Shown: one piece after another, positions 7,791-15,519 of the stretch
How positions within the stretch are numbered: the stretch's first letter is position 1
How the letters are laid out: each line of letters starts with the position of its first letter
From: an uncultured Chloroflexaceae bacterium
Lineage (GTDB): Bacteria; Chloroflexota; Chloroflexia; Chloroflexales; Chloroflexaceae
Direction of reading: 5' to 3'
NCBI GenBank assembly: GCA_937141995.1
Contig: CAKZQX010000543.1
Location: 1-15,741, forward strand
DNA: 15,741 bases
Made by a program: the position numbers and the translations under genes
Notes under the pieces: model-generated
Told to the model about the DNA's origin: nothing
What the model saw: the letters and a program-made list of their open reading frames with translations, nothing else
Databases searched by the model: none

Positions 7791-7991
7791 ACACGAGTTA
7801 CGCGGTCAGTTCCAAACCAGGTGGTTGTCTGGACGAACGGCCCGATGTGCCTCCGGCAGGGCGGAAGAAACCATCTTTATTTCACAAAAAATTTGCACTA
7901 TGTGTAAATTTTTTGTGAAATAAAGAAAAAAGTACCATGCTGCCGGAGGCGCATCCCAGCCGGCGGCGGGACGACCGCGTAACGCGTGTAA
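7791..7991 (-). repeat. Locus B unit 3, inverted orientation, with a 24-bp central hairpin
   Basis: Here the blocks are in opposite order and strand. The complement of the right block (CCTCCGGCAGGGCGGAAG, 7850-7867) comes first, then a central hairpin with 24-nt arms (7875-7898 and 7902-7925, one G-T mismatch, loop TAT). After that comes the complement of the left block (GTACCATGCTGCCGGAGGCG, 7933-7952). The unit closes with the terminal repeat ACCGCGTAACGCGTGTAA (7974-7991). The stem is very AT-rich, unlike the GC-richer stem of unit 1. Confidence 0.8.
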
Positions 7992-8050
7992 CGTACAGGG
8001 GAATAGAGTACATTCGAGGGCGTTGCCTGAAGCAATAATTGGAGAGAGAT

Positions 8051-8090
8051 AACCTCCCGCCGGGATGTACCGGGCAAACTGCGGGAGGTT
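8051..8090. terminator. Terminator-like hairpin at the end of the antiporter operon
   Basis: There is a perfect 10-bp stem AACCTCCCGC/GCGGGAGGTT (8051-8060 and 8081-8090) with a 20-nt loop. The T-run follows the stem on the plus strand (GGTTTTTG), whereas on the minus strand the stem is followed by ATCTCTC. It lies 87 nt beyond the antiporter stop, so it may act as a weak terminator for that operon. By the usual rule it would work better on a plus-strand transcript coming from the repeat cluster. Confidence 0.6.
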
Positions 8091-8177
8091 TTTGTCGGTC
8101 AAAAAGGGAACTGAGAGCAGCTACCCGGCATCACGGCAGCACCGGATAGCTACCGCATTGTTAGCCCTGACGCTGCG

Positions 8178-10094
8178 TTACGCCGCGGTATGCGTCGGAT
8201 GCTGATCGGGTTCCACATAGGACTCAAACAGATCCGCTACGGCGTAAACATCATCGCATGTGCCGATGAAGGTAATCTGATCGCCCAGCGCCAGCATAGT
8301 GCTCCCATGCGGGACAAACAGTTTCCCATCGCGCCGAATAGTCGAGATCAGCACATCACCTTCCAGTGATACATCTTTGATCGCTTTGCCGGCCAGGTTG
8401 CTGTTGTAGAGCACAATCTCGCGCACCTCTTTGCCGGGGTCCAGGTCGGTCAGCAACCGCAGTGTGCTGGGACGGCGCAGCAGGTTATCCAGGACCATAA
8501 CAGCCACCGTATTCGGGCTCATCGCGCGGATGCCCAGGTCGGTGAAGGCTTTGACGTTAGACCCATCGTTGGCGCGTGACACCAACTCAATGATCCCAAA
8601 ACGGGACTTGGCGATCTGGCAGACCAGCAGGTTGGTTTTATCGCTGGACGTTGTGGCAACGACAGCGCGAGCACGTTCGATCCCGGCCCGACGCAACACG
8701 GCCTCCTCAGTGGCATTACCTTGTACAACAGTCAGCCCTTTTTCCCGGGCGCGGACGGCATGCTCGGCATTGCGGTCAATCAGAACTACTTCTTCGCCCT
8801 GCTTCTGCAAATGATAGCCCAGGTCACGTCCTAACGGATCGGCACCGATTATTAATGTCAACATAGGCTGTACTCCTAAGAGTTTGGCAATCCAGGGGGT
8901 AGTAAAACCCTGAATGACAACCGTTCCAATAATGACCATAAACACCAACCCGGCAAGCAAATCGCTATTCGCATACCCCGCATCTTCAAGCCGTAGCGCG
9001 GCAAAAGTAGCGAATGATGCCGAGACAATTCCCCGTGGCCCTACGCCTGAGATAAAGAGTTTTTCCTGAAGATTGAGCTTCGTATTAAACGTCGCCAGGA
9101 AAACACAGGCCGGACGCACCAGCAGCATCAGGGTGGCAACCGTTGCCACCCCACCCCAGCCGAGCGCCGCCAGATCGGCGAACTGCAACCGGGCAGCGAG
9201 GAGTACAAAGATAACCCCCAGCCCCAGCGTTGTCAGGTCGCCCTTGAAATGATGCACCGGCTCTTCGTGGGGGAAGCGCATATTGCCGACCACAATTCCT
9301 GCGGCTGCGGCCGCGGCAATTCCCGCTTCGGAGCTAAAAACTTCGGCCAGCGTATAGATCGCCAGTGCTCCGCCAAGCGCACTCAGGCGGGTAAGTTCAG
9401 CCGTTAACTCGCGCCCCACCAGATCCAGCCCCTTGCCCAGAAGCCATCCACCGATAACACCGATGATCGTGCCGCCACCGACAATAATCCCCCAACTTCC
9501 TACCCCCTCCAGGAATGGCTGACCGGTCAGCAACGCTTCCAGCACAACCACCGCCAACACCGCCCCGACCGCATCAACCAGGACGCCCTCGGCCATCAGG
9601 ATGGTTTTGAGGCGTTGTTTAACGGCGGCCCGCCGCATCAGCGGGTTAATAACGGTTGGCCCGGTAACACTGACCAGTGCGCCAAACAGCAGGGCCAGCG
9701 GCCAGCTAAATCCGACAAAAATCACGGCACAGGTGGCGGCCAGTGCTGCGGTGATCAGACTGCCTACCACCACCAGATTCTGCACAGCGCGCGATACCTG
9801 GCGCAGGTAGGCCAGATCGAGGGCCAGTCCACCCTCAAAAACAATAATTGCCACCATCAGCGGAATGATAACGCGCAACCCATCTCCCAGAGCATCCGGA
9901 TTGACCAGATTCAGGACTTCCGGCCCCATCAGCACTCCGGCAATCAACAGTGGCACAATTGAAGGCATCCTGAGCCGCGCGGCGACAAGCTGCGTGCTAA
10001 TACTGGTAGCAATCACCAACCCTATCATGATCAGTAAATCATGTGAGCTCACGGCAGTTGCATTCTCACCAACACCGGCAACAAATGCGTGCAT
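8178..10094 (-). CDS. CPA-family Na+(K+)/H+ antiporter with C-terminal RCK (TrkA-N/TrkA-C) module
   Basis: This 638-aa inner-membrane protein exchanges a monovalent cation for protons. Residues 17-407 are hydrophobic with about 12 predicted helices. The helix after 'VTGPTVINPL' (143-152) and 'AEGVLVDAVGAVLA' (168-181) form the ion-site core, with D174 as the likely cation/proton-binding acid. 'GVGPRGIVSAS' (350-360) corresponds to the conserved arginine helix of NhaP-like proteins. Residues 411-530 are a Rossmann NAD(H)-binding TrkA-N domain ('IIGADPLGRDLG', 415-426; D440 at the end of beta-2). Residues 560-625 resemble TrkA-C ('LAGKAIKDVSLEGDVL'). RCK modules gate transport in response to nucleotides, so activity is probably regulated by ligand. 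The start ATG lies 2 nt after the carboxypeptidase stop, with 'GGGAGGG' 11 nt upstream inside that gene, so it is cotranscribed and likely coupled. The ion cannot be assigned from the sequence. Confidence 0.92.
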   Translation of the reverse strand: MHAFVAGVGENATAVSSHDLLIMIGLVIATSISTQLVAARLRMPSIVPLLIAGVLMGPEVLNLVNPDALGDGLRVIIPLMVAIIVFEGGLALDLAYLRQVSRAVQNLVVVGSLITAALAATCAVIFVGFSWPLALLFGALVSVTGPTVINPLMRRAAVKQRLKTILMAEGVLVDAVGAVLAVVVLEALLTGQPFLEGVGSWGIIVGGGTIIGVIGGWLLGKGLDLVGRELTAELTRLSALGGALAIYTLAEVFSSEAGIAAAAAAGIVVGNMRFPHEEPVHHFKGDLTTLGLGVIFVLLAARLQFADLAALGWGGVATVATLMLLVRPACVFLATFNTKLNLQEKLFISGVGPRGIVSASFATFAALRLEDAGYANSDLLAGLVFMVIIGTVVIQGFTTPWIAKLLGVQPMLTLIIGADPLGRDLGYHLQKQGEEVVLIDRNAEHAVRAREKGLTVVQGNATEEAVLRRAGIERARAVVATTSSDKTNLLVCQIAKSRFGIIELVSRANDGSNVKAFTDLGIRAMSPNTVAVMVLDNLLRRPSTLRLLTDLDPGKEVREIVLYNSNLAGKAIKDVSLEGDVLISTIRRDGKLFVPHGSTMLALGDQITFIGTCDDVYAVADLFESYVEPDQHPTHTAA

Positions 10095-10096
10095 AT

Positions 10097-11893
10097 TTAT
10101 GGTTTCCCTCCCAGGCGTGAAGTCTCAATGAGCGGTAGCCAGTAGCGGTGATTGGTCTGCTGCAACCAGGCTGCACTGAGCGGTCCCCAGATACCGGACG
10201 TGTTGCGCCCCCGTAGCAGTAGCAACTGATCCTCCCGATCAGCAGTAGCAATATCTCTGCCAACTCCCTGGTCAAGCGGCAGGCGTATCCGGCCCTGCTC
10301 ACGGACGGCATCGAATGCCCCATCGACGGGCTGGAGGTTCAGCGCCGTGTCATTCTGCGCCGGGCCAATCCTCAGATAGAGCGCAGCTTCGGCAACAACC
10401 TGATCCCGTCCATCCAGCGTGGCCGTGAGTGTGAGTGTTTGCGTATCCGTGATGACCTCAATATCGTACACATCAGGTCCGGCAGGCTGGCTATATGGTG
10501 CATGCGTCACGCGGGCCGCATAGAGCAATGCCGGCAAATTCTCTCCCCAGAAGTTCCGCCCACCCAGACCATCCAGACAGCCGTAGGGCGGCATAAAGCC
10601 ACCACAGGGATTGCTAAACGAACCAATCTCGAAGGTGTAGGAGGCAATCCCCAGTTCCGCGTAGGACCAGTCGTCGGTTGTCCCGGAGGTGGGATAAAGC
10701 GACACGCTCTGACCAGGCACATAACCATTGAACGCAGCCAGCCGCCGGCCCAGGCGCTCCAATCCGGCCGCGTTGGGGGCCGGTGTAGTCGTGTGTCCCC
10801 AGGGCCACAACACCAGATCCGAATAGGAATGCAGGGTAATCAACACACCGCTGGTGGTATCCGGGGCAGGCATGCCATCCCCCGGACGTGGGTGATCCGG
10901 GTAGAAGCTGCGGATAAAGGTTTGCAGCGCCTGTGTTTCCGGTTCGGAGGCAGCCACCGGACCGGGATAGACCAGGCTGCACGGAAAAATGTCCGGGCCA
11001 TGCACCGTTCCCCAGGCAAAGGCGAAGTTGCGATTAAGATCGACGCCATACTGATTACCGGAGTTCGGCGGTTCGATGCAGTCGCCGGAATTACGGTTGA
11101 GGTTTTTACGCTGCGAGTAGCCCTGTTCAGCCAGTTTGCGCCCGTCGGGGTTAGCAATTGGCACAACGACAACTTCATGCTCGTTCAAGAGCCAGGTGAT
11201 GTCCGGATCGACCTGATACCCCGTCAGCAGATGACTGATGAAACGAGTAGCGATCTCGGCGGTAGTCAACTCGCGCGCATGGATGGCGGCCAGCAGAAAG
11301 AATACCGGTTTGGGGCCAGTGATCGCCTGGTTTGTCAGGCGCAGGGCCAGCAGGTCATAGCCACGCGGAGCGCCAAACTGCTGCCGCTCCCACGAGTCCC
11401 CAAAATCAACCAGCGTTGCCAGATGGGGATAGGTTTCGGCCATACTGCGCAGAAACTGCTCGGTTTCCTCTACGGTGCGGTAGTCCGTCTGCGTCGTTTG
11501 TGGAGATACGCTACGCAACCGGGCCGTCCGTGTGCGATCCAGGCGCACATCCCAGCCGGCGGCAAGCAGCGCGGCCTGTTGCGCGGCAGTCACCAGCACC
11601 AGCAGATCATCGCCGTCGCGTGCTTCAAACTGGTTAATGCCCAGTTCGATCAGGTGGAAGGCCTCCTCCGGCGTGGCGGCGCGGATGCGCACCACCCGAA
11701 GCTGCCCCGTTGCCTGATTACTCGCGGTGAAGTGCAGACTGCGGGTGGTCTGCCCAGGCATTGCACCGGCCGGCAGCGCAAGGGCGAGAAGCAGAGCAAT
11801 CATGGCAATGGGCCAGAGACCACGGACAATTGTCCGTGGCCTACCAGGTGTGGTTCGCTGTTTGTCATTTGTCATAGATTTTATATTGCTCAC
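10097..11893 (-). CDS. Secreted M14-family zinc carboxypeptidase
   Basis: This 598-aa exported peptidase has a signal peptide: basic residues to R24, hydrophobic 'LWPIAMIALLLALALP' (26-41) and a probable cleavage near 'AGA' (42-44). A propeptide-like region follows (50-130). The M14 domain (about 135-465) carries the expected residues: zinc ligands in 'HARE' (H205, E208) and 'LHSYSD' (H355); substrate-binding R262 in 'QRKNLNRN'; N287-R288 in 'GVDLNRNF'; Y411 in 'DDWSY'; and the catalytic glutamate E422 in 'SYTFEIG'. It should remove C-terminal amino acids from peptides outside the cell. The last 130 residues look like a beta-sandwich and end with 'YWLPLIETSRLGGKP'. The GTG start (11891-11893) overlaps the upstream stop as GTGA; an in-frame ATG at 11875 (residue 7) is an alternative, and both keep the signal peptide. 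It lies between a STAND-like NTPase and an antiporter in one operon. Confidence 0.93.
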   Translation of the reverse strand: MSNIKSMTNDKQRTTPGRPRTIVRGLWPIAMIALLLALALPAGAMPGQTTRSLHFTASNQATGQLRVVRIRAATPEEAFHLIELGINQFEARDGDDLLVLVTAAQQAALLAAGWDVRLDRTRTARLRSVSPQTTQTDYRTVEETEQFLRSMAETYPHLATLVDFGDSWERQQFGAPRGYDLLALRLTNQAITGPKPVFFLLAAIHARELTTAEIATRFISHLLTGYQVDPDITWLLNEHEVVVVPIANPDGRKLAEQGYSQRKNLNRNSGDCIEPPNSGNQYGVDLNRNFAFAWGTVHGPDIFPCSLVYPGPVAASEPETQALQTFIRSFYPDHPRPGDGMPAPDTTSGVLITLHSYSDLVLWPWGHTTTPAPNAAGLERLGRRLAAFNGYVPGQSVSLYPTSGTTDDWSYAELGIASYTFEIGSFSNPCGGFMPPYGCLDGLGGRNFWGENLPALLYAARVTHAPYSQPAGPDVYDIEVITDTQTLTLTATLDGRDQVVAEAALYLRIGPAQNDTALNLQPVDGAFDAVREQGRIRLPLDQGVGRDIATADREDQLLLLRGRNTSGIWGPLSAAWLQQTNHRYWLPLIETSRLGGKP

Positions 11894-14800
11894 CAGGTAT
11901 CAATAATATCAATTTCAGCGGCGATATGGGTTAACAATGGTGTACCTTCCAGCAGAGCCAGGACGGGAGCCGCCTGCTCCAGGAGCCGAAAGGCTTCGAC
12001 GCGACCCAGCGTGGCGGTGCGCAGGGCGGTCCCCAGGGCGGTTCGGGCCAACTCCGGCGCAGCATGCACCGCAGCCAGCGCAATGGTGAGATAGGCCCGC
12101 GCGCGATCCATAGGACGACTAATTCGCTGCGTTACCTCGTGCGCCTGGGTCAACTCACCATATTCGGCCAGGGCTATTGCAATGACCGCGAGGTAACGAC
12201 TGGTATTTGCCGGTGGCAGAAGTGGTTCCGCTACGACCTCCCGATTGTCGGCTCCACTTGCTGTCTGCCCGTTGGGAAACGCTATGTCCATGGCAATGGT
12301 AGTCTGGTTCCGGGCAATCAAGCTGGGCACCATCATCATAAGCGCACGAGTGCGTTCACCCGGCATGGCGATGCCCTGAACCAGCGGAAGCGCGGCCAGC
12401 GGATCATCGCTGCGCGCACGGGCGATGGCGAGTTCAACCAGGGTGCGCGCGCGCAGTTCTTCCGCCCGGATGTCCCGGCACAGAGCATGCGCCTCCTGCC
12501 AGCGCCCGGCCTGCGTCAGTATCCGCGTCAACTCCTCAATGGTCCAATCGCGTTCATCATCATCAGTCAGTTCGCGGGCCAGTTTCTGGCCCTCGGCATG
12601 CTGGCCCTGTCCTGCCAGCGCCACGGCAACGCGTGAGAGCGCGCGATCCTGTTCCTCACCCTCGGCCAGTTGGTGCGCAATGGTGATGGCCCAGTCACGG
12701 CGACCCATGGAGGCATGGGCCGCCGCCAGAGTGGCAAGCAGCGGAACGCGGGCATCGCCGGTCAGTTTATCAATTTCGGCAGTTGCCTGCTCCAACGCCA
12801 GCATCGCAACCAATCCCTCCAGCGTGAGCCGCAGATCAAGCAAGGCCGCTACACGTACCGCTATATCACTAATCTGGCCGGCAACCTCAAGCGCATCGCC
12901 GTCCTTGTCAGCGACGGCGAGGGCATGCGCCAGTCGCGTCCAGCCGCGGTCACGCTGGGTCTGGCTACTAAGCCGCATAATGCGGTCGCGGGCACTATTT
13001 TCATCACTGAGCGCATCATCACATGCCAGCTCGATCTCGGCCCAGGCAATGGCCGTCTCGACCGTGACATTTTCCAGTAGCGCCTCACCCGCAGCTCGAT
13101 CACCTGCACGCGACAGGGCCACGGCAACCTCGGCCTGCGCCCAGGCTGCCAGGCTTTCGTGGGTAATACTACCGGCCAGTTCGCGGGCATGCTCCAGTTC
13201 GCCATGATCCAGGAGCCAGCGTACAACTTCGGTATCGGTCATACCACGCCGTTCGATATGCTCAATTCGCCCGCTAATTTTCAATGCGGCGATCACGTCC
13301 CCTAGCTTGAGCGCTACGCTTGCCAGTGCTGCCAGGAGTTGCCCGCGCTGTTCCCGCCAGGCACGCGGCATCTTCTGCTCCTCCAGGTCAAGTGCCTGTG
13401 AGAGCAGTCGCATAGCCGAGGTACGCATGCGCACACCATAACATGCCTCGCCCAGTTGCCGCAGCACCCGGGCTTTATCGGAACCATCCGGCAGTTGATC
13501 AACCAGGGCCAGGATGCGCTTCAGGCCGTTCTCTCGTCCGGTCACTTCGAGGGCGGCCGTAAACGCGGCCAGGGCATCATCCGGTGACATGGTCCGGCCA
13601 CGCGACTGCAGCGTTCCCGCCACTGCCGCACCACGGGCCAGACGCAGCAGCGGACCGGTTTCGGCGGCAGTAGAAAGTTCCCAGGCGGCATCACGGGCGG
13701 CATTAGTCAGCACGCCGCTACGCCGCTCATGCGTCCTGATCCACTCGCGCTGGGCAACATGGGGCAGAGCAACGGTTCGGGTGTCCGGTGTTCCCAGAGC
13801 TGCGTGCCGCGCCGCCTGGCAAATCAGGTAGTCCGTTAAGGGCTCGCTCAATGCGACAACTCGCTCGGATGCTGTAGCGGACAGGGGTGACAGGGCCACT
13901 ATTTCGGCATGAATCCGGCGCAGGGCCGTCTCCTGCCGCCGGGCCAGATAATCGCGGGTTACTCCGTGATAAAGATCATAGTGTGGTTCAACTGCCTGGT
14001 TGTGTTCCTCGACGATCCAACCGGTGCTGTTGCGCAGTCGCGGGAGCGGGTCAGTTCCCAGCATCTCGGCGCACACTGCTAAGGGAAGCGGCGCACCAGT
14101 TGCGGCCAGGATCAACGCCAACCGTCGATCATGCTCGTCCAGTTCCGCCCACCAGTCATCGTGCAGCGCGTCCAGCCCCGGCTTGAGCGACTCCCCTGCG
14201 AGTCGGTCCTGGCGCAGCAGCGCATATGCCAGCCGAAGATAGAGAAAATTGCCTTGCGCCGCGCTGATCAACGGTGCAATCCACTCACCGGGACAGTCCA
14301 GCGTTTGCAACATACGCATCTGCGCACTGTGCAGTTCATCATCCATGTGAGCCAGGCTGATACGTGCGTTCGGCGTAAACGGCAACGATGTATCCGGTGT
14401 ACAGCCATACACCAGCAGCACATCCGGCGGCAGGCGGGTCGGAAAGGGAATGGGCCGGGGATCACGCGGTTGCGCCGCGCAGGTTGGCGGATCAATCAGC
14501 AGGACCAGCGGCGTATCGGCATCGCGCTGTGCTGCAACTTCATCCAGCAGTCGTTCCAGTGCCAGCGGATCAATTGATGCTGCCGGAGCTACCAGCGGAA
14601 CACTCAGACGGTGCAGGGCAATGAGTTGCGCATGCAGTGCCGCCGCCCCCTGCCCGGCATCTTCGTCGGCAAACCAGAAGCTGCATGGGTAGGTAGCCGC
14701 CAGATATGTCAAGATGGTTGTAACACCACTGCCGGGTGAGCCTTCCAGCGCAACCAGACCACCGGGCAACGTTTGCATAACTTCGGTCAGGTGTTGCAGC

Positions 14801-14955
14801 AGCACCGGGCGTTGCACAAATGTTGCTGTGCGCTCCTGGATGCGGGCCACCTGGCGCGTCAGGCCCGGCTCGATGCCGGTACGCAGCCAGGGATACGGAG
14901 CCAGTGCCGCTACGGCCGGCGGTGGGTTAAACAATGGTGGCGTATGAAGAGCCAT
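11890..14955 (-). CDS. STAND-like P-loop NTPase with C-terminal helical-repeat solenoid
   Basis: This is a 1021-aa soluble protein (numbering from the ATG at 14953-14955). After a short Pro-rich start, 'RPVLLQHLTEVMQ' leads to the Walker A 'LEGSPGSGVTT' (70-80). The Walker B strand is 'PLVLLIDPPT' (149-158). An arginine/sensor-like segment and a winged-helix-like part follow ('LALILAATGAPLPLAVCAEM', about 279-298, to 'HYDLYHGVTRDYLARR', about 322-337). This is the order seen in STAND ATPases, which act as signal-dependent oligomerising switches. From about 430 to 1005 the protein is a run of helix pairs of the form 'A..A..L...G....A..LA..I.D...RA', a TPR/HEAT-like solenoid that likely senses a ligand or partner. 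No N-terminal effector domain is seen. An ATG 6 nt upstream (14959-14961) directly abuts the GAGGGG site, so the later ATG is preferred. The stop overlaps the peptidase start. Confidence 0.85.
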   Translation of the reverse strand: MALHTPPLFNPPPAVAALAPYPWLRTGIEPGLTRQVARIQERTATFVQRPVLLQHLTEVMQTLPGGLVALEGSPGSGVTTILTYLAATYPCSFWFADEDAGQGAAALHAQLIALHRLSVPLVAPAASIDPLALERLLDEVAAQRDADTPLVLLIDPPTCAAQPRDPRPIPFPTRLPPDVLLVYGCTPDTSLPFTPNARISLAHMDDELHSAQMRMLQTLDCPGEWIAPLISAAQGNFLYLRLAYALLRQDRLAGESLKPGLDALHDDWWAELDEHDRRLALILAATGAPLPLAVCAEMLGTDPLPRLRNSTGWIVEEHNQAVEPHYDLYHGVTRDYLARRQETALRRIHAEIVALSPLSATASERVVALSEPLTDYLICQAARHAALGTPDTRTVALPHVAQREWIRTHERRSGVLTNAARDAAWELSTAAETGPLLRLARGAAVAGTLQSRGRTMSPDDALAAFTAALEVTGRENGLKRILALVDQLPDGSDKARVLRQLGEACYGVRMRTSAMRLLSQALDLEEQKMPRAWREQRGQLLAALASVALKLGDVIAALKISGRIEHIERRGMTDTEVVRWLLDHGELEHARELAGSITHESLAAWAQAEVAVALSRAGDRAAGEALLENVTVETAIAWAEIELACDDALSDENSARDRIMRLSSQTQRDRGWTRLAHALAVADKDGDALEVAGQISDIAVRVAALLDLRLTLEGLVAMLALEQATAEIDKLTGDARVPLLATLAAAHASMGRRDWAITIAHQLAEGEEQDRALSRVAVALAGQGQHAEGQKLARELTDDDERDWTIEELTRILTQAGRWQEAHALCRDIRAEELRARTLVELAIARARSDDPLAALPLVQGIAMPGERTRALMMMVPSLIARNQTTIAMDIAFPNGQTASGADNREVVAEPLLPPANTSRYLAVIAIALAEYGELTQAHEVTQRISRPMDRARAYLTIALAAVHAAPELARTALGTALRTATLGRVEAFRLLEQAAPVLALLEGTPLLTHIAAEIDIIDTW

Positions 14956-14961
14956 ACACAT

Positions 14962-14967
14962 CCCCTC
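14962..14967 (-). promoter_or_regulatory. Ribosome binding site that decides the STAND gene start
   Basis: On the minus strand, GAGGGG is followed by ATGTGTATG. The first ATG has no spacing from the site, while the second (14953-14955) has a normal 6-nt spacer. The protein therefore most likely begins MALHTPPLF rather than MCMALHT. Confidence 0.7.
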
Positions 14968-14986
14968 AGGCTAAAACCAAACATGC

Positions 14987-15008
14987 TTATCATACCATGC
15001 CATGATAA
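14987..15008. promoter_or_regulatory. Perfect 7-bp dyad between the rplL terminator and the STAND operon
   Basis: TTATCAT (14987-14993) and ATGATAA (15002-15008) are exact inverted copies 8 nt apart. On the minus strand this includes TATGAT, a good -10 match, about 20 nt upstream of the ribosome site. No good -35 is seen 17 nt further up. It could be an operator or core promoter for the three-gene operon; this is weak evidence only. Confidence 0.3.
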
Positions 15009-15040
15009 AAAAAGACGGTGGACATACATGCCCACCGTCT
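15007..15040 (-). terminator. Strong intrinsic terminator after rplL
   Basis: The minus strand has a perfect 9-bp stem AGACGGTGG/CCACCGTCT (arms 15032-15040 and 15013-15021, 10-nt loop) followed directly by a T-run (complement of A15007-A15013). It sits 43 nt after the rplL stop and separates the ribosomal transcript from the STAND operon. Confidence 0.92.
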
Positions 15041-15082
15041 CACAGTTTCAGCGCGCAGACGCGCTAACCTGCTACGACATGC

Positions 15083-15493
15083 TTACTGCACATCGGCTGT
15101 AGCACCGGCCTCGGCCAGCTTTGCCTTGGCTGCATCGGCCTCTTCCTTGCTGATACCTTCCTTAATCGGCTTGGGCGCGCCCTCAACCAGATCCTTGGCT
15201 TCCTTCAGGCCCAGGCTGGTTAGCTCACGCACTGCTTTAATCACCTGGATCTTATTCGCACCAACATCCTTGAGGATCACATCAAACTCGCTCTTCTCCT
15301 CTGCCGGGGCCGCGGCGGCCGCTTCCGCACCCGGGACCGCTCCAGCGGGAGCACCCATCATTGGCCCCATTGCCATCGGTGCCGCTGCCGTGACCCCCCA
15401 CTTCTCTTCCATCTCTTTCTTGAGTTCGACCAACTCCAGAACGTTCAGCTCCTCAATCGAGGAAATAATGCTATCAACCTTCGCGCTCGCCAT
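15083..15493 (-). CDS. rplL: Ribosomal protein L7/L12 of the large subunit stalk
   Basis: This is a 136-aa protein, slightly longer than the usual 120-128 residues. It forms dimers that bind L10 on the 50S stalk and recruit and activate the translational GTPases. Domains seen: an N-terminal dimerisation helix pair (1-33, '[20 protein letters not shown]'), a flexible hinge very rich in Ala, Pro, Gly and Met (34-67), and the conserved C-terminal domain (68-132) with '[12 protein letters not shown]' (81-92), '[14 protein letters not shown]' (94-107) and '[15 protein letters not shown]' (116-130). The start ATG has AAGGAGAAG upstream at good spacing. Upstream lies the probable end of rplJ, as in most bacteria, but a repeat element fills the spacer. 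A strong terminator follows. The long Met/Ala hinge accounts for the extra length. Confidence 0.98.
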   Translation of the reverse strand: MASAKVDSIISSIEELNVLELVELKKEMEEKWGVTAAAPMAMGPMMGAPAGAVPGAEAAAAAPAEEKSEFDVILKDVGANKIQVIKAVRELTSLGLKEAKDLVEGAPKPIKEGISKEEADAAKAKLAEAGATADVQ

Positions 15494-15519
15494 AGGATTC
15501 TTCTCCTTGTAAGATAGAA

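Noticed and set aside
7422..7991. Repeat cluster considered as a CRISPR array
   Set aside because: Units are about 145-225 bp, differ in orientation and carry internal hairpins; there are no regular short repeats with unique spacers.
7408..8102. Small frames of 66, 125 and 98 aa in the locus B cluster
   Set aside because: They translate the repeats themselves, read through palindromes on both strands, and do not match each other as protein families would.
10439..12094. 551-aa plus-strand open frame opposite the M14 peptidase
   Set aside because: The minus strand carries all M14 catalytic residues; the plus frame crosses a gene boundary and lacks a domain.
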